Assembly (NCBI GenBank): GCA_002501485.1
Contig: DLTS01000011.1
Span: 1 to 64,000 of the forward strand
From: Acidimicrobiaceae bacterium UBA7830
GTDB lineage: Bacteria > Actinomycetota > Acidimicrobiia > Acidimicrobiales > Ilumatobacteraceae
Direction of reading: 5' to 3'
DNA length: 64,000 nucleotides
This document shows positions 17,249-26,312 of this stretch, piece by piece. The notes under the pieces were generated by a model. That model was not told the DNA's origin. It did not search any database and was given only the letters and a program-made list of their open reading frames with translations. The position numbers and the translations under genes are program-made. Each line of letters starts with the position of its first letter. Position 1 is the first letter of the stretch.

Positions 17249-18196
17249 TTAATGCTGGCTCTCAAGCCAGCGCTCTGAGTCGATCGCAGCCATACAACCC
17301 GAGCCGGCAGCAGTAATTGCCTGCCGATACGTGTGGTCTTGCACATCACCGCAGGCGAACACACCTTCGATATTGGTGTACGACGAATCAGGTTGCGTCT
17401 GGAGGTAGCCGGCATCGTCCATGTCAAGCACACCAGCGAACAAATCTGTGTTGGGTCGATGGCCAATCGCAATGAAGAGACCGGTGACAGGCACTGTCGA
17501 AACCGTCCCATCGACAGTGTTTGTCACCTCAATACCGTTGACCTTGTCGTCGCCATTGATTTTCGTCACGGTGTGATTCCACAGGACATCGATCTTTGGG
17601 TTGGCGAAGGCACGATCTTGCATGATCTTTGACGCTCGGAATTCGTCGCGCCGGTGAATCAACGTAACTTTTGATGCAAATTTGGTAAGGAAGGACGCCT
17701 CTTCAATTGCTGAGTCACCGCCGCCGACGACCGCAATATGTTGATCACGGAAGAAGAAACCATCACAGGTTGCGCAGGTTGAAAGACCGTGACCAATCAA
17801 ACGCTGCTCCTCCTCAAGCCCCAACATGAGTGAGCGGGCACCCGTCGAAACGATGACAGAGTCGGCGTGATACTCAGTGTCACGCACCCAAACCTTGAAC
17901 GGGCGAGAGGAGAAATCAATGTTGGTGACCTTCTCGGTGAGAAACTTTGCACCAAATCGTTCGGCTTGTGAGCGGAAGTTCACCATGAGTTCTGGTCCCA
18001 TGATGCCGTCGGGGAAGCCAGGGAAGTTTTCTACCTCAGTCGTCAACATCAACTGGCCGCCAGGTTGGTCACTTGTTGACGATGGCTCACCTTCAATCAC
18101 AAGTGGCTCGAGACTCGCTCGGGCGGTGTAGATCGCTGCGGTGAGACCAGCTGGACCTGAGCCGATGATGATGACGCGTTCGCGAGTGGGTTCCAT
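17249..18196 (-). CDS. trxB: Thioredoxin reductase (NADPH)
   Basis: A 315-residue flavoprotein. The FAD motif is GSGPAGLTAAIYTAR, the redox-active motif is CATCDG, the NADPH site is VVGGGDSAIEEA and the C-terminal FAD motif is FACGDVQD. It reduces TrxA. The order trxB-trxA-cwlM downstream of a sigma/anti-sigma pair matches the mycobacterial sigM locus. Confidence 0.97.
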   Translation of the reverse strand: MEPTRERVIIIGSGPAGLTAAIYTARASLEPLVIEGEPSSTSDQPGGQLMLTTEVENFPGFPDGIMGPELMVNFRSQAERFGAKFLTEKVTNIDFSSRPFKVWVRDTEYHADSVIVSTGARSLMLGLEEEQRLIGHGLSTCATCDGFFFRDQHIAVVGGGDSAIEEASFLTKFASKVTLIHRRDEFRASKIMQDRAFANPKIDVLWNHTVTKINGDDKVNGIEVTNTVDGTVSTVPVTGLFIAIGHRPNTDLFAGVLDMDDAGYLQTQPDSSYTNIEGVFACGDVQDHTYRQAITAAGSGCMAAIDSERWLESQH

Positions 18197-18224
18197 GATT
18201 TCTCCAATCCGAGGATCTCAAGAA

Positions 18225-18563
18225 TTAGGTGTCGGGTGACCGCCGACGACGCATCACAAGGCCGCCAAGAGCCAACATCAGCAGGCCTGAGATGAGATAA
18301 CTCACATACACCGACCGACTGTGGTCAATGCCAGTGTTTCCGATTGCGAGACTGATGAGTGATTGCAACCCTCGAGTGAACATGATGAGAGCGATCGCAA
18401 TGAGGGCGACTCCAATGATGAAGCCGATGAGGCCAAAGACAATGCCTCGAACAAGCTTGACAATGTTGTTGGTCACTCGGTCGCGAACTGTCCCGACGAC
18501 CTGTTCGACACGATCAGCGGTATCGACCGCCCAGTCATCGTTGGAGAACGGATTCCCGATCAC
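18225..18563 (-). CDS. Small membrane protein with two helices
   Basis: A 112-residue protein with a polar N-terminus (about 1-35) and two strongly hydrophobic segments (about 40-68 and 86-103), ending in RRRR. The short polar loop lies between them. It sits 28 bases upstream of trxB and probably belongs to the same transcript. I do not recognise the family; the position in the sigma/trx cluster suggests an envelope role but nothing more. Confidence 0.75.
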   Translation of the reverse strand: MIGNPFSNDDWAVDTADRVEQVVGTVRDRVTNNIVKLVRGIVFGLIGFIIGVALIAIALIMFTRGLQSLISLAIGNTGIDHSRSVYVSYLISGLLMLALGGLVMRRRRSPDT

Positions 18564-18673
18564 TCAGTGGACTGTAGTGAAATCTTTAGGCATTCCTCGC
18601 TCTGCACGAAGAATTCAGTGTGATTGTTCGCTGATTGAGCGACACAGGCCCTTGATGAGAGGATGCGGAGAAA

Positions 18674-19459
18674 CTACTTGTTGCCAAGATTGATATCGGC
18701 AAGAACTTCACAGCTTGCAATATCAATGGCGAGGTACTGATCGAGCACCGTCGTTCTCGCCAACACGACGATGATCTCGTCAAGCATCACCTCTGCAAGT
18801 AGTTCGACATGGTTGAACTCGCAGGATGCTGGACTGGGCGGCATTGTCGCGCCCTGTTCGAGAACACTGCGGACAAAATTTGGCAGCTCGTCGATACTGA
18901 TCGATTCCAACTCATAGATGTCTCCGGCCATTTCCTCTGTCTCTGATTCAGCAACGGCCATCATGTCGTCTGCGACCATTTCATCTTCTGTGCCCGACAC
19001 TTCAGAACCCGGCGCAGTGTCGCCCATCGACGCAACTTCGGGCAGCGCTTCAATTGCGGATCCCTCTAACGCTGACTCTTCTGTAAACGCAAACTCGTCA
19101 GATTCAGATGGCATTCTCTCCTCTGATCGTTCACCAGAACTTTCTTGGACGAAAAGTTCCGCCGTACCACTCTGACCGCTGCGAAGCTGGAATAATGCTC
19201 CAGCACCGATGGCGATAGTTAGGACGGCAGCCGCAAACTGCAGAACCGTATTTGATCGGAATCGGCGCCGTGACTCGATGTTGACGACCGGCGACTGAGA
19301 TTCGTTGTCGAGGGCTGCTATCACCGATGCAACGGTGTGATCTCGCTCGGTGTCTCTGACGACAACGTCATCGAGAAGAGCTGAGCGAAGACGCGCAACG
19401 AGAACCTCGTCGACATCGCCATCATCTGGCGTTAATTGGTTGACGTCGTCATCACTCAT
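18674..19459 (-). CDS. Putative membrane anti-sigma factor
   Basis: A 261-residue protein whose start overlaps the sigma-factor stop by 4 bases. An acidic N-terminal domain (1-75) is followed by one membrane helix (TVLQFAAAVLTIAIGAGALF, about 79-98). The outer part is Glu/Ser-rich and low in complexity, then a folded C-terminus (about 185-261). It lacks the HxxxCxxC zinc motif of ZAS anti-sigma factors. The call rests mainly on position and topology, matching the anti-SigM gene of mycobacteria. Confidence 0.65.
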   Translation of the reverse strand: MSDDDVNQLTPDDGDVDEVLVARLRSALLDDVVVRDTERDHTVASVIAALDNESQSPVVNIESRRRFRSNTVLQFAAAVLTIAIGAGALFQLRSGQSGTAELFVQESSGERSEERMPSESDEFAFTEESALEGSAIEALPEVASMGDTAPGSEVSGTEDEMVADDMMAVAESETEEMAGDIYELESISIDELPNFVRSVLEQGATMPPSPASCEFNHVELLAEVMLDEIIVVLARTTVLDQYLAIDIASCEVLADINLGNK

Positions 19460-20058
19460 TTGTTGTCCCCGTTGGTTAGACGTTCAACATCATCGTTTCG
19501 GTTCCTACCAAGCTGTCGGGCGAGCAGTGCTCGGCCGCGAGAAATTCTTGATTTCACCGTTCCAGTCGCCACACCGGTGAGATCGGCGATCTCTTGGTAC
19601 TCCAACTCGAGGACGTCGCGTAGAACAACCGCGCGAGCGAATTCGACGGGTATTGCGTCAAGTGCTTCACGAATATCGGCTCGCACGTCGCTCCACTCGA
19701 TGTTTGCTGTGATGTCGACATCGTCGACTGGTTCAATGCCATTCCCGTCGGTGTTGGTGAGTGTCGTGGTTGTTGGCCGTCGACGCTGCTTACGAAGCTC
19801 ATCGAGGCAGGTTGTTGTCGCAACCCGATGGCACCAGGTGCCGAATGCAGATTTACCTTCAAAAGTGGAGAGGCCTCGAGCGATTCGCATAAGAGCCTCC
19901 TGGGTTTGGTCTTCGGCTGCACTTCGCGATCTCATCATCCGCAGGCATACAGCAAATACCCGTTGGTACTGCGCTCTTAAAACCTTGCCGATCGCATCGC
20001 GATCACCTTGCTGGGCACGTTGTAGTAGTTGAGTATCGCTTAGGAGTTCATGAGCCAT
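19456..20058 (-). CDS. ECF-type RNA polymerase sigma factor (SigM-like)
   Basis: A 200-residue sigma-70 family member. Region 2 includes VFAVCLRMMRSRSAAEDQTQEA with the -10-recognition helix and STFEGKSAFGTWCHRVATT. Region 4 includes LELEYQEIADLTGVATGTVK with its HTH. It overlaps the kinase gene upstream by 19 bases and the putative anti-sigma downstream by 4, so all three are probably translated from one message. SigM in mycobacteria occupies the same place. Confidence 0.93.
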   Translation of the reverse strand: MAHELLSDTQLLQRAQQGDRDAIGKVLRAQYQRVFAVCLRMMRSRSAAEDQTQEALMRIARGLSTFEGKSAFGTWCHRVATTTCLDELRKQRRRPTTTTLTNTDGNGIEPVDDVDITANIEWSDVRADIREALDAIPVEFARAVVLRDVLELEYQEIADLTGVATGTVKSRISRGRALLARQLGRNRNDDVERLTNGDNK

Positions 20059-21761
20059 TGCAGCTCACCGATTCGCCCACGATAAGGATTCGCTGAAGAA
20101 CATGCTTCATCTGGACCGAGCTCTTTCAGCCACACTGCAAGATGAGTAGAGGCTTCATTGATAGACACCGCAACAACCCCTGGATCAACTCCGTAACTCG
20201 TCGACCCAACTTGAGTCCATGACTGCAGCGACAGCGGGGGTTCTACTGCGTCAGTTCGGTACACATCAATCTGAAATGGGGCGTTCAACGTTTCAAATTC
20301 GACTCGCCCGTTTGAAAGTTCTGGAAGAGAGACAACGAGGCCGACTCCGGGTTTTGCCCCGAGGTACTGGTCGCTGTAGCACTCAGTTGACCACGCGGTG
20401 TCTCGGCTGCCATCGGCAATTGCCAGGGGTGCTTGGGCGTCGTTTTCTGACCCATTGTCTCCAAATGGATCCCAGGCACGAACCTTGATCGATGTAGAAC
20501 TCATTACGATTTGGGTTTCAGGCGACAGGGAGCCTTCAACGTCTTCGAGGATGATGGGGTCTTCACTATTGCGCTCAGCAACTGGTGCCGTGGTGATTTC
20601 AGGTAGCGGAGAGACATTCGATGATGAGTTGGTGTCGCGGTTTGACAAGATGAGCGCACCGAGGAGAAGCACGACCACTGATGCAGCAAGCCCAATCGGT
20701 AGCCACGGTTGACGAATCGGCCGCGCACTTGCGAGTGACGGGTCGTCAAATACTTGAGGTGGTGTGGTTGTTTTAACTGGTGGTGGCGTCACGGTCGTAG
20801 TCACACGAGGCAGTCGACCCGATTCGCCTGGCCGCACTGGATGCGTGCGAGGTGCGGGAGGTTCGGTGGGAGTCCCGTCAATAAGAGGTGGCGTTGTATC
20901 AACGCTCATCAATTCTTGACGCAACTCTCCGCCGGTCGCTGGGCGATGTGCGGGATTCCGTGCGAGTGTCCGGTGAATGAGATTCACCAGATTGATTGGC
21001 AGTGTCGGCCGTAGATGCGCAAGGTCAGTCGGGTCACGCTGTAGACGAGCAAGAGCGGTGTCGGCATCTGATTGGCCAAGGAACGGAACCCGACCAGCGA
21101 GACATTCATAGAGAACTAAAGCGAGTGAGTAGAGATCGGCGCGACCGTCAAGTTTGTGACCCCTCACCTGCTCAGGAGAGAGGTACTTAGCGGTCCCCAT
21201 CATTACGTTGTCGCTGGTGAGGTCTTCATCAACCCCGTCGAGACCCTTTGCAATTCCGAAGTCGGTGAGCAGAACTCTGCCATCTTCGGTGACGAGAATG
21301 TTGCCGGGCTTGACATCACGGTGAACGAAGCCCGCAGCATGGGCAGCATCAAGAGCTGCTGCGACAGATGCGCCGACATGAATGGTGAGTTCGGGCCCAA
21401 GGCGTTTCTGACTATCAAGGACTTGTCTCAGGCTTCGTCCCTCTACCAGTTCCATGACGACTGCCTGACGGCCGTCATGTTCGAACACGTCGTGAACTGA
21501 AACGATGTTCGGGTGATTGAGACGCGCCACGGCGATTGCTTCGCGGCGGAAACGCTCTGCAACGACTGCGTCGGTCGCGAGATTGGATTTCAACCATTTC
21601 ACTGCGACTCGGCGATCAAGTTGCTCATCGATCGCCACCCAGACCTCTGCCATTCCACCTTGGCCAATGCGGCGGTCGAGGTGGTAACGATCAGCGAGCA
21701 CTTGGGCGTTGTCGAGCCGGCTGGGTGGGCCGTGGGAGTCGTTAATGGAGGTCATGAACAA
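20040..21761 (-). CDS. Membrane Ser/Thr protein kinase with galactose-binding-like ectodomain
   Basis: A 573-residue protein with a cytosolic kinase (about 25-285), a Pro/Thr-rich linker, one membrane helix (about 353-374) and an outer C-terminal domain (about 420-573) resembling discoidin/galactose-binding folds (segment ADGSRDTAWSTECY; paired cysteines at about 461 and 554). The kinase looks active: GQGGMAEV glycine loop, VAVK lysine, HRDVKPGN, DFG and SPE are all present. PASTA repeats are absent. In mycobacteria this slot holds MviN/MurJ fused to a pseudokinase and a similar ectodomain. Here the flippase part is missing. CwlM or the sigma system are possible substrates. Confidence 0.9.
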   Translation of the reverse strand: MFMTSINDSHGPPSRLDNAQVLADRYHLDRRIGQGGMAEVWVAIDEQLDRRVAVKWLKSNLATDAVVAERFRREAIAVARLNHPNIVSVHDVFEHDGRQAVVMELVEGRSLRQVLDSQKRLGPELTIHVGASVAAALDAAHAAGFVHRDVKPGNILVTEDGRVLLTDFGIAKGLDGVDEDLTSDNVMMGTAKYLSPEQVRGHKLDGRADLYSLALVLYECLAGRVPFLGQSDADTALARLQRDPTDLAHLRPTLPINLVNLIHRTLARNPAHRPATGGELRQELMSVDTTPPLIDGTPTEPPAPRTHPVRPGESGRLPRVTTTVTPPPVKTTTPPQVFDDPSLASARPIRQPWLPIGLAASVVVLLLGALILSNRDTNSSSNVSPLPEITTAPVAERNSEDPIILEDVEGSLSPETQIVMSSTSIKVRAWDPFGDNGSENDAQAPLAIADGSRDTAWSTECYSDQYLGAKPGVGLVVSLPELSNGRVEFETLNAPFQIDVYRTDAVEPPLSLQSWTQVGSTSYGVDPGVVAVSINEASTHLAVWLKELGPDEACSSANPYRGRIGELQWLMNS

Positions 21762-21819
21762 CAGGAACGCTAGTGCCAGAGCGACCCATGATTTGGGAAT
21801 TTCGTCTTGCAGTTATACC

Positions 21820-24027
21820 TCATAGGTCTTCGGACGACGGGAGCTGTGTCTCAAGTGGTGCAACTGTGATCTTGCGTTGGCGGTGTCGACGGATGTGACT
21901 CACCCACCACGAGATAAGAGCAAGGATGAGACCAAAGCCGATGAGGCGTCCAAAACCTGACAGCGTCATTGCTTTAGCGACAATCGTGATGTTATTGACG
22001 ATGGGTGTTCCGGCAGGAGAGAGCACTTCTACTTCGACATCAAATGAGCCATTTGATCGAGCCTCAACTGGTACTTGAACGCTGCTCATTCCTGGAGGAA
22101 GTGTCATTGCAAGCGGTTCATCGGGGACAACGAGACGCGGTGAATTGAGACGGATGAGCACTTGCAGAGGCTCAGCCCCGGTATTTTTTATGACCAGGGG
22201 AAGTGGCGTATCGCGGCCGGTGAGGTTGACGGTGCCGCTCATTGGCACCGACACCCACTGTCGAACAGCAGACGTCTCATTGGTGACGACATCGATGATG
22301 TCGACGACATATTCGCCGTTGCCCCGCTGATCGAAGAGGTCGTTGATGATCGCGTTCCACTTCGTCACAAATTCATGTTCCTCATCCAGCATTGAACCAG
22401 TGTCGTTGATAAGTGCTTGCAGAGCATCGGCTGTTAGTTGGCGTTGAGCGAGATCAATTTGTGGAACTGATGGCGTAACGATCGCCGGGTTGGCGGTGAT
22501 CTGGTCCGGCAGGTCTGAAACGCGGGTGAACTTGACCGTCGGATCACCCGATAGCAGACGCTCGATTGCCTGAACCGTGTCAGCGTCAGGGATGGTGAGG
22601 TCGGGCGCGGAAAACACAACGGAGCGTGCGAGCTTTGGTTGTTTTCGTCGGTGTTGCATGATGCGCGCAACAGAGAGAACAGCCTGGTCTTCTATGGAAA
22701 TGTTGGGGTTGCGAGTAATTTCGCCAACTGCTCCCGTGATAACGATAGGAAGGGAAGTGCTCTCAACTGCGAAGAGACCGGGCTGGGTATCATCAAGACC
22801 GCCGTGTAGTGCGCCTTCGGCGTAACTGTCATCGGTCATGATGAGCTGCTCCACGCCCTGGGACTTGAGAAGGTTGACACCTTCGGTGGTAATCGCAGTC
22901 GAGGTGACGGTGTCATCGGCGAGCCAAACGGAACGCACTGGCGTTAGCGAAGGAAATGCCGCTTTCATTACTGCATCACCGGCGTTGAGTTCGGAGATAA
23001 ATCGATCGTTAAGCCCTGTTGTTCCCGCAGCGAATGGGTCAATCGACCGATATGGCAGCGAGAAAACCTCTCCTCTAACTGCAGAGATGAGACGATCAAC
23101 GTCTTGAGCGGCGACCGCAGTTGGAAGCATCTCGTTCGTAAGCGATTCAGCAACTTCAGGTGAGATGGCGATGGAGATTGGGATTTGGCTGCGCTTGAGG
23201 AGGTCGACAAGTAGCTCAAATTCCCGAGCTGCCCGTGAACCGTCGCTGGCTGGCAGTGAATTGTCACCGGGGATAATCAATTGTGATCGACCAGAAATGT
23301 GAGTGATCATTGCAACCGAGAGAGGGGACGGGTTGGCTTGTTGCCAGCCGACATCGATGACTGTGACGGCATGAGCGATCACCGCTGTACCGCGAATCAC
23401 TGAAACCGACACTGGGGTGATTCCTGTATCTACATATTCGAGGACGTCGTCGAGGTGAGCGCGGTAACTCAACCGCTGCTGTAGAGGAACATCGACGTTG
23501 ACGGTGATCTCTTTTGTGGCAGCATCTCGCACGGCGAATCGGTTGAGGGGCCCGCTGATGACATCTATGACATTGCCAGGGTCTCCATCGATGATGTTTG
23601 TGAGCGGTAGTTCAGCGACGGGCCGGTGAATAGCGACCCGCAATATGAGTGCCGGCTCTTTGACTCCAGGCACAGCAATGGCGGTTCTACCAGGCTCCTC
23701 GACATCTGACGAGGTCGTTTCGCTGGTACCAGAACCCGAGGCCGAGTCAGAGTCGGCCGGCTCGATTGGGGTGATGGGTGATGGAACAGTGGTGACAACA
23801 GTTGGTTCGGTGATCTCGGGCACCCGTGTTATGAGATCGTAAGAGAGTTTGATTGCGCTGTCGGCGAAGAATTGTGATGTTCTCAGCCGCAGTCCGGACG
23901 GCGTAGCGCCATGGGTGATTGACGTGTCATGTTGAGATGGCTCCGCTACTGCTGGTAACACCATCGCAACGAGACCGAAAGAGGCAGCGACGACCCCGGT
24001 ACTGAATCGAAACGCGTTTAAGGTCAT
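21820..24027 (-). CDS. DUF6049 family envelope protein
   Basis: A 735-residue exported protein. The N-terminal signal peptide is about 1-28 (hydrophobic core SFGLVAMVLPAVA). A long extracytoplasmic region follows, with Ser/Thr/Asp-rich stretches, and a C-terminal membrane helix (about 700-718) ends in a basic tail. It corresponds by position and architecture to Rv3909 of M. tuberculosis (DUF6049), next to mviN. The function is not known to me; envelope assembly is inferred from the neighbours. Its start overlaps the stop of the GNAT gene by 4 bases. Confidence 0.82.
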   Translation of the reverse strand: MTLNAFRFSTGVVAASFGLVAMVLPAVAEPSQHDTSITHGATPSGLRLRTSQFFADSAIKLSYDLITRVPEITEPTVVTTVPSPITPIEPADSDSASGSGTSETTSSDVEEPGRTAIAVPGVKEPALILRVAIHRPVAELPLTNIIDGDPGNVIDVISGPLNRFAVRDAATKEITVNVDVPLQQRLSYRAHLDDVLEYVDTGITPVSVSVIRGTAVIAHAVTVIDVGWQQANPSPLSVAMITHISGRSQLIIPGDNSLPASDGSRAAREFELLVDLLKRSQIPISIAISPEVAESLTNEMLPTAVAAQDVDRLISAVRGEVFSLPYRSIDPFAAGTTGLNDRFISELNAGDAVMKAAFPSLTPVRSVWLADDTVTSTAITTEGVNLLKSQGVEQLIMTDDSYAEGALHGGLDDTQPGLFAVESTSLPIVITGAVGEITRNPNISIEDQAVLSVARIMQHRRKQPKLARSVVFSAPDLTIPDADTVQAIERLLSGDPTVKFTRVSDLPDQITANPAIVTPSVPQIDLAQRQLTADALQALINDTGSMLDEEHEFVTKWNAIINDLFDQRGNGEYVVDIIDVVTNETSAVRQWVSVPMSGTVNLTGRDTPLPLVIKNTGAEPLQVLIRLNSPRLVVPDEPLAMTLPPGMSSVQVPVEARSNGSFDVEVEVLSPAGTPIVNNITIVAKAMTLSGFGRLIGFGLILALISWWVSHIRRHRQRKITVAPLETQLPSSEDL

Positions 24028-24785
24028 GACGTTGTAACCACATCAAGTTCTGCGATCGTGAGTCGCTCTGAGAGTTGAGAGAACCCGATCTGCTCGTAGA
24101 GCGCCAACGCGTTGCCATTCTGTAATGAGGTGTTGACGAGCGCATGATCACAACCACGCTGATGCATCCAATGCAAGGCATCACATGACAACGAAAGTCC
24201 GACTCCACTCCGCTGATGCCGTTGTGCGACGGCAAGGCGTTGTAGGTAACCGACGTTATTGGTGTAGCCCGAGAGCGCAAATGCAACAACTGCGTCTCGG
24301 TCGTCGCTGCAGCGGCGACTGCGTGAATGCAGCGTTGCTTGTTGTGTCTTACGCAACGCTTCTCGATGTTGTGCCCATTTCGGCCCGAATGCATCGAGGT
24401 CAACTGCCTCAGCGGCGCGGAGATGTCGCCGCCGGAGGTGCCGCAACTGACAAGCCGGCCTTAATTGTGGGAGTGGGGCTGAAAAGTCGAACTTCAGCAG
24501 AGCGAGTTCATCAATGACATGAAATCCATGCGAGACGACCAGCTCAGCAGACGTCGCTCGAAGTGCACCAGTACGAAGTTTTCTTATTCCCATTGAGGAT
24601 GCGTAATCAACAATCGATGTGAGTTCGTCGGCGTTGATATCGATCGTGTGGTCAGACTGCACCAACATGGTGATCGTCGGGTCAAAGGGCCAGTCGTCGA
24701 GATGCAGGGTTTGCGATGCAGAGGCCGTAGCGAATGCGTTTCGACGTTGTGCGTCGTCAATAGGTTGGAAGCGCTCGGGCTGCAT
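24024..24785 (-). CDS. GNAT-family N-acetyltransferase
   Basis: A 253-residue protein. The acetyl-CoA-binding region is in the C-terminal half (YLQRLAVAQRHQRSGVGLSL, the R/Q-x-x-G-x-G/A type loop), followed by VNTSLQNGNALALYEQIGF, the usual end of the fold. The start at 24785 is chosen because residues further upstream are the antisense of the divergent tRNA nucleotidyltransferase gene. The substrate is not predictable. It is translationally coupled to DUF6049; in mycobacteria a NUDIX gene takes this place. Confidence 0.85.
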   Translation of the reverse strand: MQPERFQPIDDAQRRNAFATASASQTLHLDDWPFDPTITMLVQSDHTIDINADELTSIVDYASSMGIRKLRTGALRATSAELVVSHGFHVIDELALLKFDFSAPLPQLRPACQLRHLRRRHLRAAEAVDLDAFGPKWAQHREALRKTQQATLHSRSRRCSDDRDAVVAFALSGYTNNVGYLQRLAVAQRHQRSGVGLSLSCDALHWMHQRGCDHALVNTSLQNGNALALYEQIGFSQLSERLTIAELDVVTTS

Positions 24786-24849
24786 CGTCTTTGACGGTAG
24801 TCGCCATCGGTGGCTTTCTAGCGACGGTGTCGGCGGTAGCCTCGCATGG

Positions 24850-26274
24850 GTGATCCCCGCCCGGTTTGAACCCGTTCTTGAAGAACTTTCTTCGCTGACG
24901 GAGCGCTTTGGTAGCGCCGGCCATCGTTTATATGTCGTTGGTGGCACGGTGAGAGATTTGCTGCTCGGCGACGACTCATTTGGGGCATCGGACGATATCG
25001 ACCTGACGACATCGGCTCGCCCGGAGGAAATCCATGCGTGCCTTGATGGGTGGGCTGACGCAGTGTGGAACCAGGGGGAGAAGTTTGGCACTGTTGGGGT
25101 GCGACTCGGAGATCGAGTACTTGAGATCACAACGTTTCGCGCAGAGTCGTATACCGACGAGTCACGGAAACCTCACGTCGTGTTCGCCGATGATGTCGAG
25201 ATGGATCTCTCTCGACGAGATTTCACGGTGAACGCAATGGCTCTCGAATTGACTAGCGACACACCGACGCTGGTCGATCCTCATAACGGTGCCGTCGACC
25301 TACTGCAGAGGGTATTGCGGACGCCGCTGTCACCGCAGGAGAGTTTCAGTGATGACCCGTTAAGAATGCTTCGAGCGGCTCGATTCATTACCAAGTTAGA
25401 ACTTGCTCCCGATGAGGGGTTACTCGCCGCGGTCACCGAAATGGCGCCCAGACTTGAGATTGTCTCGGCCGAGCGAATTCGGGACGAATTCGAAAAGATC
25501 ATCTGCTCTCCCCACCCGACGGCTGGGCTGTGGTTTCTTGTTGAGACAGGGCTCGCAGAACTCTTCCTGCCGGAACTTCCGGCAATGCGCTTAGAGCACG
25601 ACCCGATTCATCGGCACAAGGATGTGTTGACGCACACGTTTGCGGTTGTCGAGAACGTTCGGCCACACGATGAACTTGACGAGGCGTTGTGTAATTTTGA
25701 TTTCCGCATTGTTCGGCTGGCCGCACTGTTTCATGACATTGGGAAGCCTCGTACGCGTGGGTTCCAGAAAGGTAAGGGCACAACCTTCCACCATCACGAT
25801 GTTGTGGGCGCAAAGATGACAAGGAAACGCTTGGGTGCATTGCGATTTTCAAATGACGATGTTGAGGCGATCACCGAACTAGTCGCCCTTCATCTGCGCT
25901 TTCACACTTATCGCCTCGGCTGGAGCGACTCTGCGGTACGCCGATACGTGAGAGATGCCGGCGAATTACTGAATGAACTCAATGTACTTACCCGTTGCGA
26001 CTGCACGACTCGCAACGAAAAAAAAGCCCGCACTCTGTCGAAACGAATGGATGAACTTGAAGCACGTATCGCTGAACTTGCGGCAGAAGAAGAGCTAGCA
26101 GCGCTTCGACCAGAACTCGGTGGCAAGCGGGTGATGGAACATCTCGGTCTTCCTCCAGGCCCTGAAATTGGCAAGGCGCTCGAATTCTTGATGGAAATTC
26201 GCCTTGAGGAGGGCCTCATCGGGGAAGAAGCGCTGTTAGAGCGGCTCGATGAATGGTACGCCCTTCAACAATGA
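24850..26274 (+). CDS. CCA tRNA nucleotidyltransferase (PcnA-type) with HD domain
   Basis: A 474-residue enzyme adding or repairing the 3' CCA of tRNAs. The nucleotidyltransferase signature is VVGGTVRDLLLG and the catalytic Asp pair is DIDLTT. The RRDFTVNAMAL motif and the head-neck region follow, and a C-terminal HD phosphohydrolase domain is marked by ALFHDIGKP. The start is taken as GTG 24850, since upstream codons are non-homologous and overlap the divergent GNAT gene. Only 64 bases separate the two genes, so their promoters must overlap. Confidence 0.92.
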   Translation: MIPARFEPVLEELSSLTERFGSAGHRLYVVGGTVRDLLLGDDSFGASDDIDLTTSARPEEIHACLDGWADAVWNQGEKFGTVGVRLGDRVLEITTFRAESYTDESRKPHVVFADDVEMDLSRRDFTVNAMALELTSDTPTLVDPHNGAVDLLQRVLRTPLSPQESFSDDPLRMLRAARFITKLELAPDEGLLAAVTEMAPRLEIVSAERIRDEFEKIICSPHPTAGLWFLVETGLAELFLPELPAMRLEHDPIHRHKDVLTHTFAVVENVRPHDELDEALCNFDFRIVRLAALFHDIGKPRTRGFQKGKGTTFHHHDVVGAKMTRKRLGALRFSNDDVEAITELVALHLRFHTYRLGWSDSAVRRYVRDAGELLNELNVLTRCDCTTRNEKKARTLSKRMDELEARIAELAAEEELAALRPELGGKRVMEHLGLPPGPEIGKALEFLMEIRLEEGLIGEEALLERLDEWYALQQ

Positions 26275-26312
26275 TCCGGTTCCTTCAATCGTGTGATCAC
26301 TAGCGTCTAGGT

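Noticed and set aside
24786..25130. N-terminal extension of the GNAT gene
   Set aside because: These residues are antisense of the tRNA nucleotidyltransferase gene and of low complexity; the ATG at 24785 gives a normal GNAT protein.
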